DNA from: a bacterium
GTDB taxonomy: Bacteria; Vulcanimicrobiota; Vulcanimicrobiia; Vulcanimicrobiales; Vulcanimicrobiaceae
Length of the DNA: 64,000 nucleotides
NCBI GenBank assembly: GCA_021794175.1
Contig: JAJYRI010000002.1
Location: 35,596 to 99,595 of the forward strand
Reading direction: 5' to 3'
Shown: positions 41,222 to 51,047 of the stretch, piece by piece
Layout: the number at the start of each line of letters is the position of its first letter
How positions within the stretch are numbered: position 1 is the stretch's first letter
Made by a program: the position numbers and the translations under genes
Notes under the pieces: generated by a model
Database searches by the model: none
Seen by the model: the letters and a program-made list of their open reading frames with translations, nothing else
Told to the model about the DNA's origin: nothing

Positions 41222-42087
41222 TGCGACGCAGCACTGCACTGGCAACGATCGGTGGAGCCTTCGCACTCGTGCGCTGCGCGCCATCACGAGCGATTCGCAT
41301 CGGTTCGAAAAATTTCGCAGAGTCGATTCTCCTCGCCGAACTCTACGCGCAAACGCTCGAAACGCTCGGCATCGCCGTCGAACGGCGCTTCGATCTCGGC
41401 TCCACGCAGATCGCGCTTGCGGCGCTGACACGCGGCGACATCGATTGTTATCCCGAATATACCGGCACCGCACTCATCGACGTCCTTCACCACGCGCCGA
41501 TGCGCGACGGCGAGGCGATTCTCAAACTTCTGCGAGCGACATTCGAAGCGCGCTTTCATGCGACGTGGCTCGCCCCGGCACCGATGAACGATTCGCAGGC
41601 GCTCGCAACGACGCGGGAGATCTCGCGACGCCTCAACCTCACGACGCTCACCGAATGTTCGCGCCTTGCGCCGCAGCTTCGCCTCGCCACCATTCAAGAG
41701 TTTCTCGCCCGCCCCGATGGTTTACCGGGGTTACAGCGCTATTATGGGGGCTTCCATTTTCAATCCATTCGAACGTACGATATCGCACTAAAATACGAAG
41801 CGTTGCTTACCGGTAAGGCCGACGTAGCGACGGCATTTACTACCGACGGGACGATCGCCGCCCGGGGGCTCGTCGTACTGCGCGACGACCGTCATTTTTG
41901 GCCGGCATATCATGCCGCGCCGGTCGTTCGAACGGCAACGCTCGTTCGCTTCCCACGCATGCGCGCGGCACTCGACGCACTCTCCGCGCGTCTCTCGACA
42001 TCGGCGGTTGCCTCCATGAACGAGCGCATCGAGTCCGCGCAGATGAGCCCCGCTGCCGTAGCGCACGGTTTCTTGCAATCGTCGTGA
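41221..42087 (+). CDS. osmoprotectant-type ABC transporter substrate-binding protein
   Basis: 'IRIGSKNFAESILLAELYAQTLETLGIAVERRFDLGSTQIALAALTRGDIDCYPEYTGTAL' OpuCC/QAT SBP signature; start overlaps the upstream stop (TAATG). Confidence 0.88.
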   Translation: MRRSTALATIGGAFALVRCAPSRAIRIGSKNFAESILLAELYAQTLETLGIAVERRFDLGSTQIALAALTRGDIDCYPEYTGTALIDVLHHAPMRDGEAILKLLRATFEARFHATWLAPAPMNDSQALATTREISRRLNLTTLTECSRLAPQLRLATIQEFLARPDGLPGLQRYYGGFHFQSIRTYDIALKYEALLTGKADVATAFTTDGTIAARGLVVLRDDRHFWPAYHAAPVVRTATLVRFPRMRAALDALSARLSTSAVASMNERIESAQMSPAAVAHGFLQSS

Positions 42088-42884
42088 CGGTTGAAGCGCC
42101 CTACGCTCTTCGCTACGACCGGGCTTCGGTGCGTTTTCCCGGGTCGCCGGTGCTCGCACTCGACGGGATCGCCTTAGATATCGCAGCGGGAGAGCTTCTT
42201 ACCATCGTCGGCGCCTCCGGCTCGGGTAAGAGTACGCTTTTGCGCTGCGTCAATCGCCTCGTCGAACTCTGCGATGGACGCATCGAGATCGACGGGCGCG
42301 ATCTGGCCACGTTCGCGCTCGATCCGTTCCGCCGAACGATCGGCTACGCGATCCAGGGCGTCGGTCTCTTCGCACACCTCACCGTCGCCGACAATCTCGC
42401 CCTCGTTCCGGAGACGTTAGGTTGGCCGCGCGCGCGTATCGATGCGCGCATCGATGAGATGCTCGCGACGGTACGCCTCGACCCTGTAATTTATCGGACA
42501 CGGCGCCCGCGCGCGCTCTCGGGCGGACAGGCACAGCGCGTTGGAATCGCTCGTGCGCTGATGGCTTATCCCCGCTTGCTGTTGCTCGACGAGCCTTTTG
42601 GTGCGGTCGATCCGATTCTCCGTCCGCAACTCCAAGCCGAATTGCTCGACGTCCTCCGCAACGCGCGCACGACGACGTTATTCGTTACGCACGACGTCGA
42701 CGAGGCGCTCTTTCTGGGAGATCGCATCGCCGTCATCGACGACGGCCGCTTACGAGCGGTCGGAAGCCCGCGCGCGATGCTCGAGCGGCCGCCCGACGAC
42801 TTTACCGCCGCTCTTCTTTGCGGCGACCGACTCTTGCACGAGTATCGCCTGGCCCGGCTGACCACGCGCGAGCAGCAGACGTGA
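42084..42884 (+). CDS. osmoprotectant-type ABC transporter ATP-binding protein
   Basis: Walker A 'IVGASGSGKSTLLRCVNRLVELCDGRIEIDGRD', 'RRPRALSGGQAQRVGIARALM', 'LLLLDEPFGAVDPILRPQLQAEL'. Confidence 0.92.
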   Translation: MTVEAPYALRYDRASVRFPGSPVLALDGIALDIAAGELLTIVGASGSGKSTLLRCVNRLVELCDGRIEIDGRDLATFALDPFRRTIGYAIQGVGLFAHLTVADNLALVPETLGWPRARIDARIDEMLATVRLDPVIYRTRRPRALSGGQAQRVGIARALMAYPRLLLLDEPFGAVDPILRPQLQAELLDVLRNARTTTLFVTHDVDEALFLGDRIAVIDDGRLRAVGSPRAMLERPPDDFTAALLCGDRLLHEYRLARLTTREQQT

Positions 42885-43474
42885 TTGCGGCGATCTCCGC
42901 CCATATTGCGCTGTGTGCGTTCGCGGTCGCCGTTGCGGCTGCCGTCGCCGTTCCCGCCGCACTCGCGCTCGCCGATCGCCCGAACGTCGAGCGGCCGCTC
43001 TCCGCACTTCTCGGAGCGCTCTACACGATTCCGTCGCTCGCGCTGCTGGCCGTACTCGTGCAATTCGTGGGGCTCGGAAATGCGAGCGTCGAGATCGCGT
43101 TGGTCGCCTATGCGCTCTATGCGATCTTCCGCAGCACCGTCGCCGGGGTTCGCGCGATTCCCGCGGAGCAACGAGAAGTCGCCACGGCGCTCGGGCTTCC
43201 ATCCTGGAAGCGTCGACTGCGCGTCGAACTCCCGCTTGCGATTCCGGCGATCCTTTCCGGGCTTCGCATCGCCACCCTCGGCAGCATCGCACTCGCAACC
43301 CTCGGCGGGTATGTCGGCGGTAGTGGGCTGGGCGCGATACTCTTTACCGGCTTCGCGCTACAGAACCGCGCGATGCTCGTGCAAGGAGCGCTCGGCGTCG
43401 TCGCGATCGCCCTGTTCGCCGAGTTGGCGTTTCGCGCTCTCGAGCACCTGGCGCGACGACGAGCGAGCGCGTAA
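42881..43474 (+). CDS. osmoprotectant-type ABC transporter permease (second)
   Basis: 'LYTIPSLALLAVLVQFVGLG...AEQREVATALGLPSWKRRLRVELPLAIPAILSGLRIATLGSIALATLGGYVGGSGLGAIL'; GTG start with 4-nt overlap. Confidence 0.88.
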   Translation: MIAAISAHIALCAFAVAVAAAVAVPAALALADRPNVERPLSALLGALYTIPSLALLAVLVQFVGLGNASVEIALVAYALYAIFRSTVAGVRAIPAEQREVATALGLPSWKRRLRVELPLAIPAILSGLRIATLGSIALATLGGYVGGSGLGAILFTGFALQNRAMLVQGALGVVAIALFAELAFRALEHLARRRASA

Positions 43475-43493
43475 TACTCGAGAGACTCTGCGG

Positions 43494-44489
43494 TTAGCAG
43501 CCTTCGCGGTGCTCCAACAGCACCAAAGCAAAGCCGGCGTCGTCGTCGGGCAGATACATCCGTTCGTCAAAACCGGTCGCGCCGGCAAGGCCGCGTATCT
43601 CATCGCGCGTGAACTTATGCGACGACTCGATATGCACGCGCTCGTCCTCGGAAAAGCGCACCGTGCCCCGCCCCTCGCCAAGCGGGTAGGTCGCGCTCCG
43701 TTTCGCGATCAGGTACGATTCGATGCTTCCCGTGTCTTCGTCGAAGCGCGACATGTGGCGAAAGTTTCCGACCTCGATCTCGGCGCCGAGCTCGCGATTC
43801 ACGCGTGCGAGAACGTTTTTTGAAAACGCCGCCGTCACGCCGATCGGATCGTTGTAGGCACGTTCCATCGCCGCGCGATCTTTCCGAAGGTCGATGCCGA
43901 GCAGAAGGAAATCGTGCGGCGCGAGTGCGCCGCCGATCGCGCGCAGGAGATCGTGGCCGCGACGGCCGGGATAATTCCCGAGGTTCGAGCCCAAGAACAG
44001 CGCGAGCGTTGCCGGCCGTCGCGGCACTTCGGCAAGAACTTGGAAATAGTCGCCCGCGAATGCATCGACAACAAGCGATGGGTATCTCTCGAGTAATTGC
44101 GCGGCAGCGGCGCGCAGCGCTTCGAGTGAAATGTCGATCGCCGTATAAACGGCGCTACCGTAATTTGCGATCGCGGCTTCGATGAGCATCCGCGTTTTCT
44201 CGGAGCTCCCGCTCCCGAGTTCGAGCAGGTGCGGCGACGGCCCGAGATTCGCAACGATCGTCGACGCATGACGCTCCAAGAGCAGGCGCTCGCGCCGAGG
44301 CAGGTCGTACTCGGGGAGCAACACGATCGCCTCGAAGAGCACGGAGCCCAGCGCGTCGTAAAGGTATTTCGAGGGAATCGATTTTTGCGTCGCACGCAGA
44401 CCGTGAAGAACGTCGCGCTCGAAATCTTCGGCCGTATGATTCTCCCAAATGCGCTCGCTATAGCGGTCGCCGAACTCCGCGGAGATCAT
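43494..44489 (-). CDS. egtD: L-histidine N(alpha)-methyltransferase (EgtD-like)
   Basis: 'IPSKYLYDALGSVLFEAIVLLPEYDLPRRERLLL', 'LLELGSGSSEKTRMLI', 'ALFLGSNLGNYPG', 'ERAYNDPIGVTAAFSKNVLARVNRELGAEIEVGNFRHMSRFD'. Start trimmed to the ATG overlapping the upstream permease stop. Confidence 0.88.
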   Translation of the reverse strand: MISAEFGDRYSERIWENHTAEDFERDVLHGLRATQKSIPSKYLYDALGSVLFEAIVLLPEYDLPRRERLLLERHASTIVANLGPSPHLLELGSGSSEKTRMLIEAAIANYGSAVYTAIDISLEALRAAAAQLLERYPSLVVDAFAGDYFQVLAEVPRRPATLALFLGSNLGNYPGRRGHDLLRAIGGALAPHDFLLLGIDLRKDRAAMERAYNDPIGVTAAFSKNVLARVNRELGAEIEVGNFRHMSRFDEDTGSIESYLIAKRSATYPLGEGRGTVRFSEDERVHIESSHKFTRDEIRGLAGATGFDERMYLPDDDAGFALVLLEHREGC

Positions 44490-45889
44490 GGTTTCGGCTC
44501 CGGCCGCAGCAACGAACGGTGAAAACCGTAGAGGAAATAGACCACGAGGCCGACGACGAACCACGCTGCAAAACGCAACCAGGTGGGCAACGACAGCCCC
44601 GTGATGAGATAGATGCAGCCGAGAGCCCCCAAAACCGTAAAGAGCGGTGCGAGCGGGGCACGGAACGGGCGCGGCGCGTCAGGTTCGACGATGCGTAAAA
44701 CCAAGACGCCGGCACAGACGATGGCGAAGGCCGAGAGCGTGCCGATATTCACGAAATCCAGCAGCGTCGAGAGCGGCAACACCGCTGCCAAGACGGCGAC
44801 GATGACGCCGGTGATGACGGTCATGCGAGCCGGCGTTCGAAAGACCGGGTGGATACGCGCGACGCCCGGCGGCAGCATGCGATCTCGCGCCATCACGTAG
44901 AAAATACGGATCTGCCCCAGCAGCGACGTGAGCATCACCGTCGTATTGCCGGCGACGCCGCCGAGGGCAACGACGGCATAAATGACGTTATCGTGCGAGA
45001 CGTTTCCCAGAGCGTCGAGCATCGCGGCGCCCTCGGAGAGGCGCCCGTACGGCATCGCCCCCACCGTAGCGTACGCAATCGCCACGTAGAGTAGCCCGCC
45101 GATCGCAAGTGCGAGGAGAATGCCGATCGGCACGTGTCGTTTCGGTTCGTGCGCTTCTTCGGAGGCAACCGTTACGGTATCGAAGCCGATATAGGCGTAA
45201 AAGACCAGCGCCGTGCTGGCAACGATGCCATGCCAGCCATGCGGTGCGAACGGCGTGAGGTTTGCTGCATGGACGCCCGGCAGAACCACCGCAAGGAAGA
45301 TCAGCATCGAAAGCACCTGAAAGATCACCAGTGCCCCGTTGATGCGGGCGGATTCGCGAATACCGATCGCCACCAGGGCGGCAATCGCAAGCGTGATGAG
45401 CGCCGCGATGAGATCGAACTGCGGATGCGCCGTAAAGACATTCGCTTCGCGCGCCCACGGCGGCAGAACGATGCCGGCTTTCGCCAATAAATGGCCGGCA
45501 TATTGGGACCACGACGAAGCGGTCGGCGCAACCGATAGCCCGTACTCGAGAATGAGATCCCAGCCGATCACCCACGCCACGAACTCGCCGAGCGTTGCGT
45601 AGGCGTAGGTGTAAGCACTTCCCGCGATCGGAACCATCGATGCGAATTCGGCGTAACAGAGCGCGACGCAGAGACTGACGAGTCCGGAGAAGAGGTAGGC
45701 GAGTATGACCGCCGGCCCGGCGACGTGCGCGCCCGCGCCGATCGTCGGAAAAATTCCGCCGAGCATCGTGCCGAGGCCGATTGCGGTGAGTGCGGGCCAT
45801 CCGAGCGCGCGACGAAGCTTCGGCCCATCGCTCTGCACGGAATCGCGCGCGATCGGTTGTCGCGCGAGCAATTGTCGGAAGCGACTCAT
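44486..45889 (-). CDS. APC-superfamily amino acid permease (cationic amino acid transporter-like)
   Basis: 'LGWPALTAIGLGTMLGGIFPTIGAGAHVAGPAVILAYLFSGLVSLCVALCYAEFASMVPIAGSAYTYAYATLGEFVAWVIGWDLILEY'. Confidence 0.9.
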   Translation of the reverse strand: MSRFRQLLARQPIARDSVQSDGPKLRRALGWPALTAIGLGTMLGGIFPTIGAGAHVAGPAVILAYLFSGLVSLCVALCYAEFASMVPIAGSAYTYAYATLGEFVAWVIGWDLILEYGLSVAPTASSWSQYAGHLLAKAGIVLPPWAREANVFTAHPQFDLIAALITLAIAALVAIGIRESARINGALVIFQVLSMLIFLAVVLPGVHAANLTPFAPHGWHGIVASTALVFYAYIGFDTVTVASEEAHEPKRHVPIGILLALAIGGLLYVAIAYATVGAMPYGRLSEGAAMLDALGNVSHDNVIYAVVALGGVAGNTTVMLTSLLGQIRIFYVMARDRMLPPGVARIHPVFRTPARMTVITGVIVAVLAAVLPLSTLLDFVNIGTLSAFAIVCAGVLVLRIVEPDAPRPFRAPLAPLFTVLGALGCIYLITGLSLPTWLRFAAWFVVGLVVYFLYGFHRSLLRPEPKP

Positions 45890-46069
45890 CGTCGGCGCGC
45901 TTCGCTAGGAGTTCGTCTGACTTTGGCCATTGTCGGATCCAGCATCGAATTTTGTTCGCAAACGAGGCGCGAAGAGGGGGCGAAGCCGTAGCTTCGTGAC
46001 CGATGAGCAACGAAGTATTCGGTCAAAAGGCGATCTGGAAGCGGAAATGCGCCGAAGTCGGACAAACTC

Positions 46070-46804
46070 CTACAATCGCAAAAGAATCCGCCCGCGTCGC
46101 TCGTACGCGCGCATCTTATCCCATCGATAGCGAATCAATGCGATATATTGTACGGTCTCGGCATACGGTGGAATGCCGCGATATGCAAGCACCGCACCGG
46201 GCCCGGCGTTATATGCAGCCAAGGCAAGCGCGTAGGGCGAGCCGACCGGTGCTCCGACACCCTTCATCCGATATCGATCGACGTAACCGCCGAGTAGCTG
46301 CGCCGATGCGCGGATCGATGCATACGGATCGAACGGGTCGAGCCCGACCTCCGCAGCGGTTCCCGGCATGAATTGACCGATGCCGATTGCACCCGACGAG
46401 GAAAGCGCGTAAGGATCGTAAGCAGATTCTTGCAGCAGCGTCGCAGCGAGAAAGAGCGGCGGCAACGCGTTTTCACGCGCGGCGCGTTGCGTACTTATCG
46501 CAAGATAGAGGGCCGCAACTGCATCGATGCGCGGATTATCGGCGAGGATCGCGCGTGCGATTGCGAGCGAATCGTGACGAACGGTGCCGCCGTTTCGCAC
46601 GAGATCTCCGCCTGCGAGCCCATGCAGCAGACGATGGCGCGGCCAACTTAAGATCGCATTAACTAACGGCACGTCGAATCGATGCATTCGAGCACGGGGT
46701 TGCGCCCGGTGCCAGGAGAACGCGCTACATGCGCACAAGAGCGTCAACGCTATCGGCGTCGCGCGAGCGAGAAGGGAACGCAACCATGAATATCGTCGGC
46801 GCAT
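46070..46804 (-). CDS. lytic transglycosylase (SLT domain)
   Basis: 'LLQESAYDPYALSSSGAIGIGQFMPGTAAEVGLDPFDPYASI...ALAAYNAGPGAVLAYRGIPPYAETVQYI'. Confidence 0.93.
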   Translation of the reverse strand: MRRRYSWLRSLLARATPIALTLLCACSAFSWHRAQPRARMHRFDVPLVNAILSWPRHRLLHGLAGGDLVRNGGTVRHDSLAIARAILADNPRIDAVAALYLAISTQRAARENALPPLFLAATLLQESAYDPYALSSSGAIGIGQFMPGTAAEVGLDPFDPYASIRASAQLLGGYVDRYRMKGVGAPVGSPYALALAAYNAGPGAVLAYRGIPPYAETVQYIALIRYRWDKMRAYERRGRILLRL

Positions 46805-47319
46805 TACTGATCGTCCTCGTTATCGGCGATCTCGCTTCGACCTTCTTCTACCACGTTCCGCAGCATCTGTGGTTCACGTTACACTTGCGCACCCATCACG
46901 ACCGCCGTCGTTCCTATTGGGATCACGCCGTTCTTTCCCGCGATCCGGCGATTCTACTCGACGGGTTCCTAGGAGCGCTGCCCTACCTCATCGTCGCCGC
47001 CTTTGCCGCGCGGCTCTCCTGGGAAGGAGCCCTCCTTGGACTCCTCCTCGGCCAGCTCCACGTTTGGTGGCGGCATACCACCGAACTCGGCTGGAAGAGC
47101 CCTCGCTGGGTGCAAGCGATCCTCCGCCCTCTTCAGGTCGTCCTTCCCGAGGATCATGACGGCCACCACCGAAACCCCGAGATCGAGTTCGGCGACATCT
47201 TCCGCTTTTACGATGCTCCGGCTCGAGCGCTCATCAGCCTTCTCGCCCCGACCAGCCGCCGCACCCGCAACGCGTCGACGCGACGTCGGCGAGCGAAAAG
47301 GATACCGGTGCGCGCCTAA
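46786..47319 (+). CDS. membrane protein with histidine boxes, fatty-acid-hydroxylase/desaturase-like
   Basis: TM segments plus 'HLRTHHDRR', 'HVWWRHTTE', 'EDHDGHHRNPEIEFGDIFRFYD'. Confidence 0.6.
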   Translation: MNIVGALLIVLVIGDLASTFFYHVPQHLWFTLHLRTHHDRRRSYWDHAVLSRDPAILLDGFLGALPYLIVAAFAARLSWEGALLGLLLGQLHVWWRHTTELGWKSPRWVQAILRPLQVVLPEDHDGHHRNPEIEFGDIFRFYDAPARALISLLAPTSRRTRNASTRRRRAKRIPVRA

Positions 47320-47329
47320 CGGGGAGATA

Positions 47330-48520
47330 ATGGCAAAGCGCGCACTCTTTCTTATTTCGGATACCGGCGGTGGCCACCGCAGCGCCAGCAACGCAATTTG
47401 CGCGGCGCTCGACGAACGCACCGACCCTTCGTTCGAACACCGCATCGACGACGTTGCGGCGCACTGCGCGTTTCCGCTGACCCAACTGGGGCTCGGATAC
47501 AGCATGGCGCTGCGCTACGCCCCGCCCGTTTACGGCGCGCTCTATTATGCGACCAACGGCCGACGCCGCTATCGCGCCCTGGTGCGTTTTTGCGAGCCGC
47601 TCTATCGCGAACGGCTCCGCAATCTTTTCCTCGAATATCGTCCCGACGTCATCGTCTCGGTTCACCCGTTACTCAATCATGCCGCGCTCCGCGCGCGCGC
47701 CGACGCCGGCCTCAACCACATTCCCATCGTGACGGTGATCACCGACCTCGGGAAAGTCCACGAGTCCTGGCTGACCCCCGATGCCGATGCGATCGTCGTT
47801 CCCGCCCGCGAAGTCTACCTCCGCGCGCTCTCGCGCGGCGTCTCACCGGCGCGCCTTCGTTGGCTCGGTCACCCGATCCATCCGAAATTCGACGATGTCG
47901 TCGGGACCAAATCGGAACTGCGTCGCGAACTCGGGCTCCCGCAACAGGCATCGATCGTCATGCTGATGGCAGGCGGCGAAGGCGGCGGCAAATTGATGAC
48001 CACGGCGATCGCCCTGGCGAAAGCGCACCTTCCGGTCGAACTCGTCGTCGTCTGCGGGCGCAACGAGGCGCTCCGCGAACGCCTCGCAGAACTCGCACCG
48101 AGCCTTCCGACACCGATGCATCTGCTCGGATTCACCGACCAGATCCCCGAATATTTCCGCGCCGTCGATCTGCTCGTCACCAAAGCCGGCCCGGGATCAC
48201 TCGCCGAAGCGAACGCCGCACAATTGCCGGTCGTCGTTTACGATTACGTTCCGGGACAAGAGCGCGGGAACGTCGATTTCGTGCGAAAGAACGGCCTCGG
48301 TGAAGTCGCGCTTCACGGAGCGGCCCAGGTGGTCGCCGCAGTCGAGCGCATGATCTCCGACCCGGCGCGCCTGGTGCAGATTCGCATCCGTCAGGAAGAG
48401 GTTGCACCGAAGGCATCCTCGCGCCGCATCGCCGCGCTCATCTCGCAGATCGCCGTCGACGGAACGATTCCCGCCGACGATTCACCGTTCGCGCCGCAAC
48501 TCCAACTCGCCGCGCTCTAA
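47330..48520 (+). CDS. glycosyltransferase, MGDG synthase / diacylglycerol glucosyltransferase-like (GT28)
   Basis: 'LFLISDTGGGHRSASNAICAAL', 'LLVTKAGPGSLAEANAAQLPVVVYDYVPGQERGNVDFVRKNGLG'. Confidence 0.88.
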   Translation: MAKRALFLISDTGGGHRSASNAICAALDERTDPSFEHRIDDVAAHCAFPLTQLGLGYSMALRYAPPVYGALYYATNGRRRYRALVRFCEPLYRERLRNLFLEYRPDVIVSVHPLLNHAALRARADAGLNHIPIVTVITDLGKVHESWLTPDADAIVVPAREVYLRALSRGVSPARLRWLGHPIHPKFDDVVGTKSELRRELGLPQQASIVMLMAGGEGGGKLMTTAIALAKAHLPVELVVVCGRNEALRERLAELAPSLPTPMHLLGFTDQIPEYFRAVDLLVTKAGPGSLAEANAAQLPVVVYDYVPGQERGNVDFVRKNGLGEVALHGAAQVVAAVERMISDPARLVQIRIRQEEVAPKASSRRIAALISQIAVDGTIPADDSPFAPQLQLAAL

Positions 48521-48552
48521 GCGCCTCGCATCGATGTGAGGACGCAGGAAAT

Positions 48553-49323
48553 CTATCGTTCGACCAACCGGCGCGAGATACGCAGCAACATCGCGCGCGG
48601 CGTAACTTTCGGCGAGAAGGCGAGCGCGGCGTTCATTACTCCGGGAATCACGACGCGCTTTCCGCGTTTCCATCCCTCGTAACCGGCGCGCGCAACCATC
48701 GTCGCATCGGCGAGCGGCTGCATCGAGAGGAGCGGCGTTCCCTCCATTTTTGCGCGCGTAAAGAACGCGGTCTTCGTCGCACCCGGGCAGAGACAACTCA
48801 CCGTGACGCCGCTGCCGCGAGCCTCCTCCCAGAGCGCTTCGGAGAGCGAGAGAACGAAGGCTTTGCTCGCGTAATAGGTCGCCATCAGCGGCCCGGGCAG
48901 AAACGCCGCCGTCGATGCCACGTTGATGATGCCGCCGCTCCGGGCGGCGAGCATCGCCGGAAGGTAGCGACGGGTTAAGCGCGCGAGCGCCAGCACGTCG
49001 AGCCGAATCTCACCGACGATGTCGTCCTCCGGGAGCTCGGCATAACGCCCGTTGTTGGCGAAGCCGGCATTGTTGACCAAGAGATCGCAGCGTGGGATCG
49101 CGGCGGTGAGCTCGGCGATGCTTTCATCGAGGGTGAGATCGACGGCGACGCACGTTACCGCAACGCCGTGCTTTTCCCGTATATCGGCGGCGATGAACTC
49201 GAGCCGTTCGCGCGATCGCGCAACGAGCACGCAATCATAGCCCTCTGCGGCCAGAATGCGGGCGAATTCCAACCCGATGCCGCCGGAAGCACCGGTAATC
49301 AGCGCGAGCGGACGACCGCTCAC
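48553..49323 (-). CDS. SDR-family oxidoreductase
   Basis: 'ALITGASGGIGLEFARILAAEGYDCVLVARSRERL', 'LVNNAGFANNGRY', 'YYASKAFVLSLSEALWEE'; start approximate (GTG). Confidence 0.92.
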   Translation of the reverse strand: MSGRPLALITGASGGIGLEFARILAAEGYDCVLVARSRERLEFIAADIREKHGVAVTCVAVDLTLDESIAELTAAIPRCDLLVNNAGFANNGRYAELPEDDIVGEIRLDVLALARLTRRYLPAMLAARSGGIINVASTAAFLPGPLMATYYASKAFVLSLSEALWEEARGSGVTVSCLCPGATKTAFFTRAKMEGTPLLSMQPLADATMVARAGYEGWKRGKRVVIPGVMNAALAFSPKVTPRAMLLRISRRLVER

Positions 49324-50036
49324 GGCAACGTCGCGCGCAGAAACTCCAGCGATAAGTCCCAAGCCTCTTCGGCGACCGCGCCGCGATACGATTCACGATC
49401 GCGCGAGGCAAATCCATGTCCGGCATCGGGGTAGAGATGCATCGAGAACTTCTTCTTCGCTTCCGAGAGTGCCTGAGCGAGACGCCCGTGCTCCACCGGC
49501 GTGATGCCGGAATCGTCGGCCCCGTAATGCAGCATCACCGGAGCGCGCAATTCGCCGACGCGCCCGACCAAGATCGGACGCCCGAGGCTCGGTTCGTCGG
49601 GGGCGATGCCGCCGCCGTAGAACGCGACCGCCGCACCGATCCGGTCGGGAAATTCCAGCGCGCTGAGAAATGCGAGCCGACCGCCCATGCAGAAGCCGAG
49701 CGCGCCGAGCGGCGCCTTCACGACGTCGTGGCGCGCGTCGAGCCACGCGATCGCTGCGCGAATATGCGCGAGCCAATCCGCATCGCTGCGCCCCTGCAAC
49801 ATCGGGCGAATGTTTTCAAAGTCGTCGTATGCGAACGTCCGCCCGTCGAAAAAGTCGGGGGCGATGGCGAGAAAACCGGCCCGCGCGAGACGGTCGCACT
49901 CGGTGGAAATATAGTTGTTCACGCCGAACGCTTCCATGTAGAGCAGCACCGCGCGATGCGGCCCGGGTGATTCGGGGAGCGCGACGTACGCACGACGCTC
50001 GCCATAGGTAATAAACGCGCCGTGTAGGTTATCCAT
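49320..50036 (-). CDS. dienelactone hydrolase-family protein
   Basis: 'LGALGFCMGGRLAFLSALEFPDRIGAAVAFYGGGI' (GxCxGG nucleophile), 'HLYPDAGHGFASRDRESYR'. Confidence 0.93.
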   Translation of the reverse strand: MDNLHGAFITYGERRAYVALPESPGPHRAVLLYMEAFGVNNYISTECDRLARAGFLAIAPDFFDGRTFAYDDFENIRPMLQGRSDADWLAHIRAAIAWLDARHDVVKAPLGALGFCMGGRLAFLSALEFPDRIGAAVAFYGGGIAPDEPSLGRPILVGRVGELRAPVMLHYGADDSGITPVEHGRLAQALSEAKKKFSMHLYPDAGHGFASRDRESYRGAVAEEAWDLSLEFLRATLP

Positions 50037-50982
50037 GTTTATCGAGTCCTCCCTGAAGAGCCATCATCGCCGCGCCGACCTGCCCGGCATCGTTTCCAAG
50101 TCGTGCGATTTCGATTCGCGTCGTTCCTTTCGGCGCCATCGTCGTCAGGTCGTCGACGCGCGAACGAACCGCATCGAGCATGTAATCGCCGGCACTCGAA
50201 ACGCCGCCTCCCAGCGCGATCAACTCGGGATTCGTGAACGCGATCACGTTTGCCAATCCAAGCGCAAGGTCGCTTGTATAATTTTTCCATGCCGCTAACG
50301 CGTGGAGATCGCCGGCTTGCGCTGCCTTGCGGATTTTTTTCGAGCCGAGCTTCCCCTTATCGGGATCGAGCAGAAAGCTCCGCGGAAAAGAGGGCGCTAC
50401 CGCCATTGCGTGCCGTATCAACCCGGTTCCCGACGCCTGCGCCTCCATACACCCGATCTTCCCGCAACCGCAAATGAACCCGGTCTCGGGGCGAATTTGA
50501 TGGTGCCCGATCTCCCCGGCTGCAAAGCCGTGCCCGAGCACCAACTCCCCGTCGGCAACGATCCCGCCGCCGATCCCGGTGCCCAGCGTCAGCATAACGA
50601 AGTCGCTTGCGCCCTTTCCGGTACCGAAATGATATTCACCCAGCGTCGCGCAGCGCGCGTCGTTCCCGACGAAGACTTGCATTCCGAGCGCCTCGCGAAG
50701 GCGTTTTCCCAACGGAACGCCGTTCCAGCCGAAATTCGGACTGTAGCGCACCGAGCCGTCGTGCAAATCGATGTTTCCGGGCGAGCCGATGCCGATCGCC
50801 TCGACCTTGGAAGGCGCCGCGCTCCTCGCCGCGTTGGTCACCTCGACAACCACCGCGACCACTCGCTCGAACGTAAGATCGCTCAGGTCGCGTTCGTGCT
50901 GGCTTTGAATCGCGCCGTCGTCGGTGACGACGCCGGCGGTGACGTGCGACCCACCCAGATCGATTCCGATTGCAGTTCTCAT
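50029..50982 (-). CDS. ROK-family glucokinase-like sugar kinase
   Basis: 'AIGIDLGGSHVTAGVVTDDG', 'LGTGIGGGIVADGELVLGHGFAAGEIGHHQIRPETGFICGCGKIGCMEAQASG'. Confidence 0.94.
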   Translation of the reverse strand: MRTAIGIDLGGSHVTAGVVTDDGAIQSQHERDLSDLTFERVVAVVVEVTNAARSAAPSKVEAIGIGSPGNIDLHDGSVRYSPNFGWNGVPLGKRLREALGMQVFVGNDARCATLGEYHFGTGKGASDFVMLTLGTGIGGGIVADGELVLGHGFAAGEIGHHQIRPETGFICGCGKIGCMEAQASGTGLIRHAMAVAPSFPRSFLLDPDKGKLGSKKIRKAAQAGDLHALAAWKNYTSDLALGLANVIAFTNPELIALGGGVSSAGDYMLDAVRSRVDDLTTMAPKGTTRIEIARLGNDAGQVGAAMMALQGGLDKHG

Positions 50983-51047
50983 AGCTTCGGCCCAGTATTC
51001 CTCAGCGGCAAAGGCCAGCCCCGCCGGGCTGGTCGAATCACCACCGG

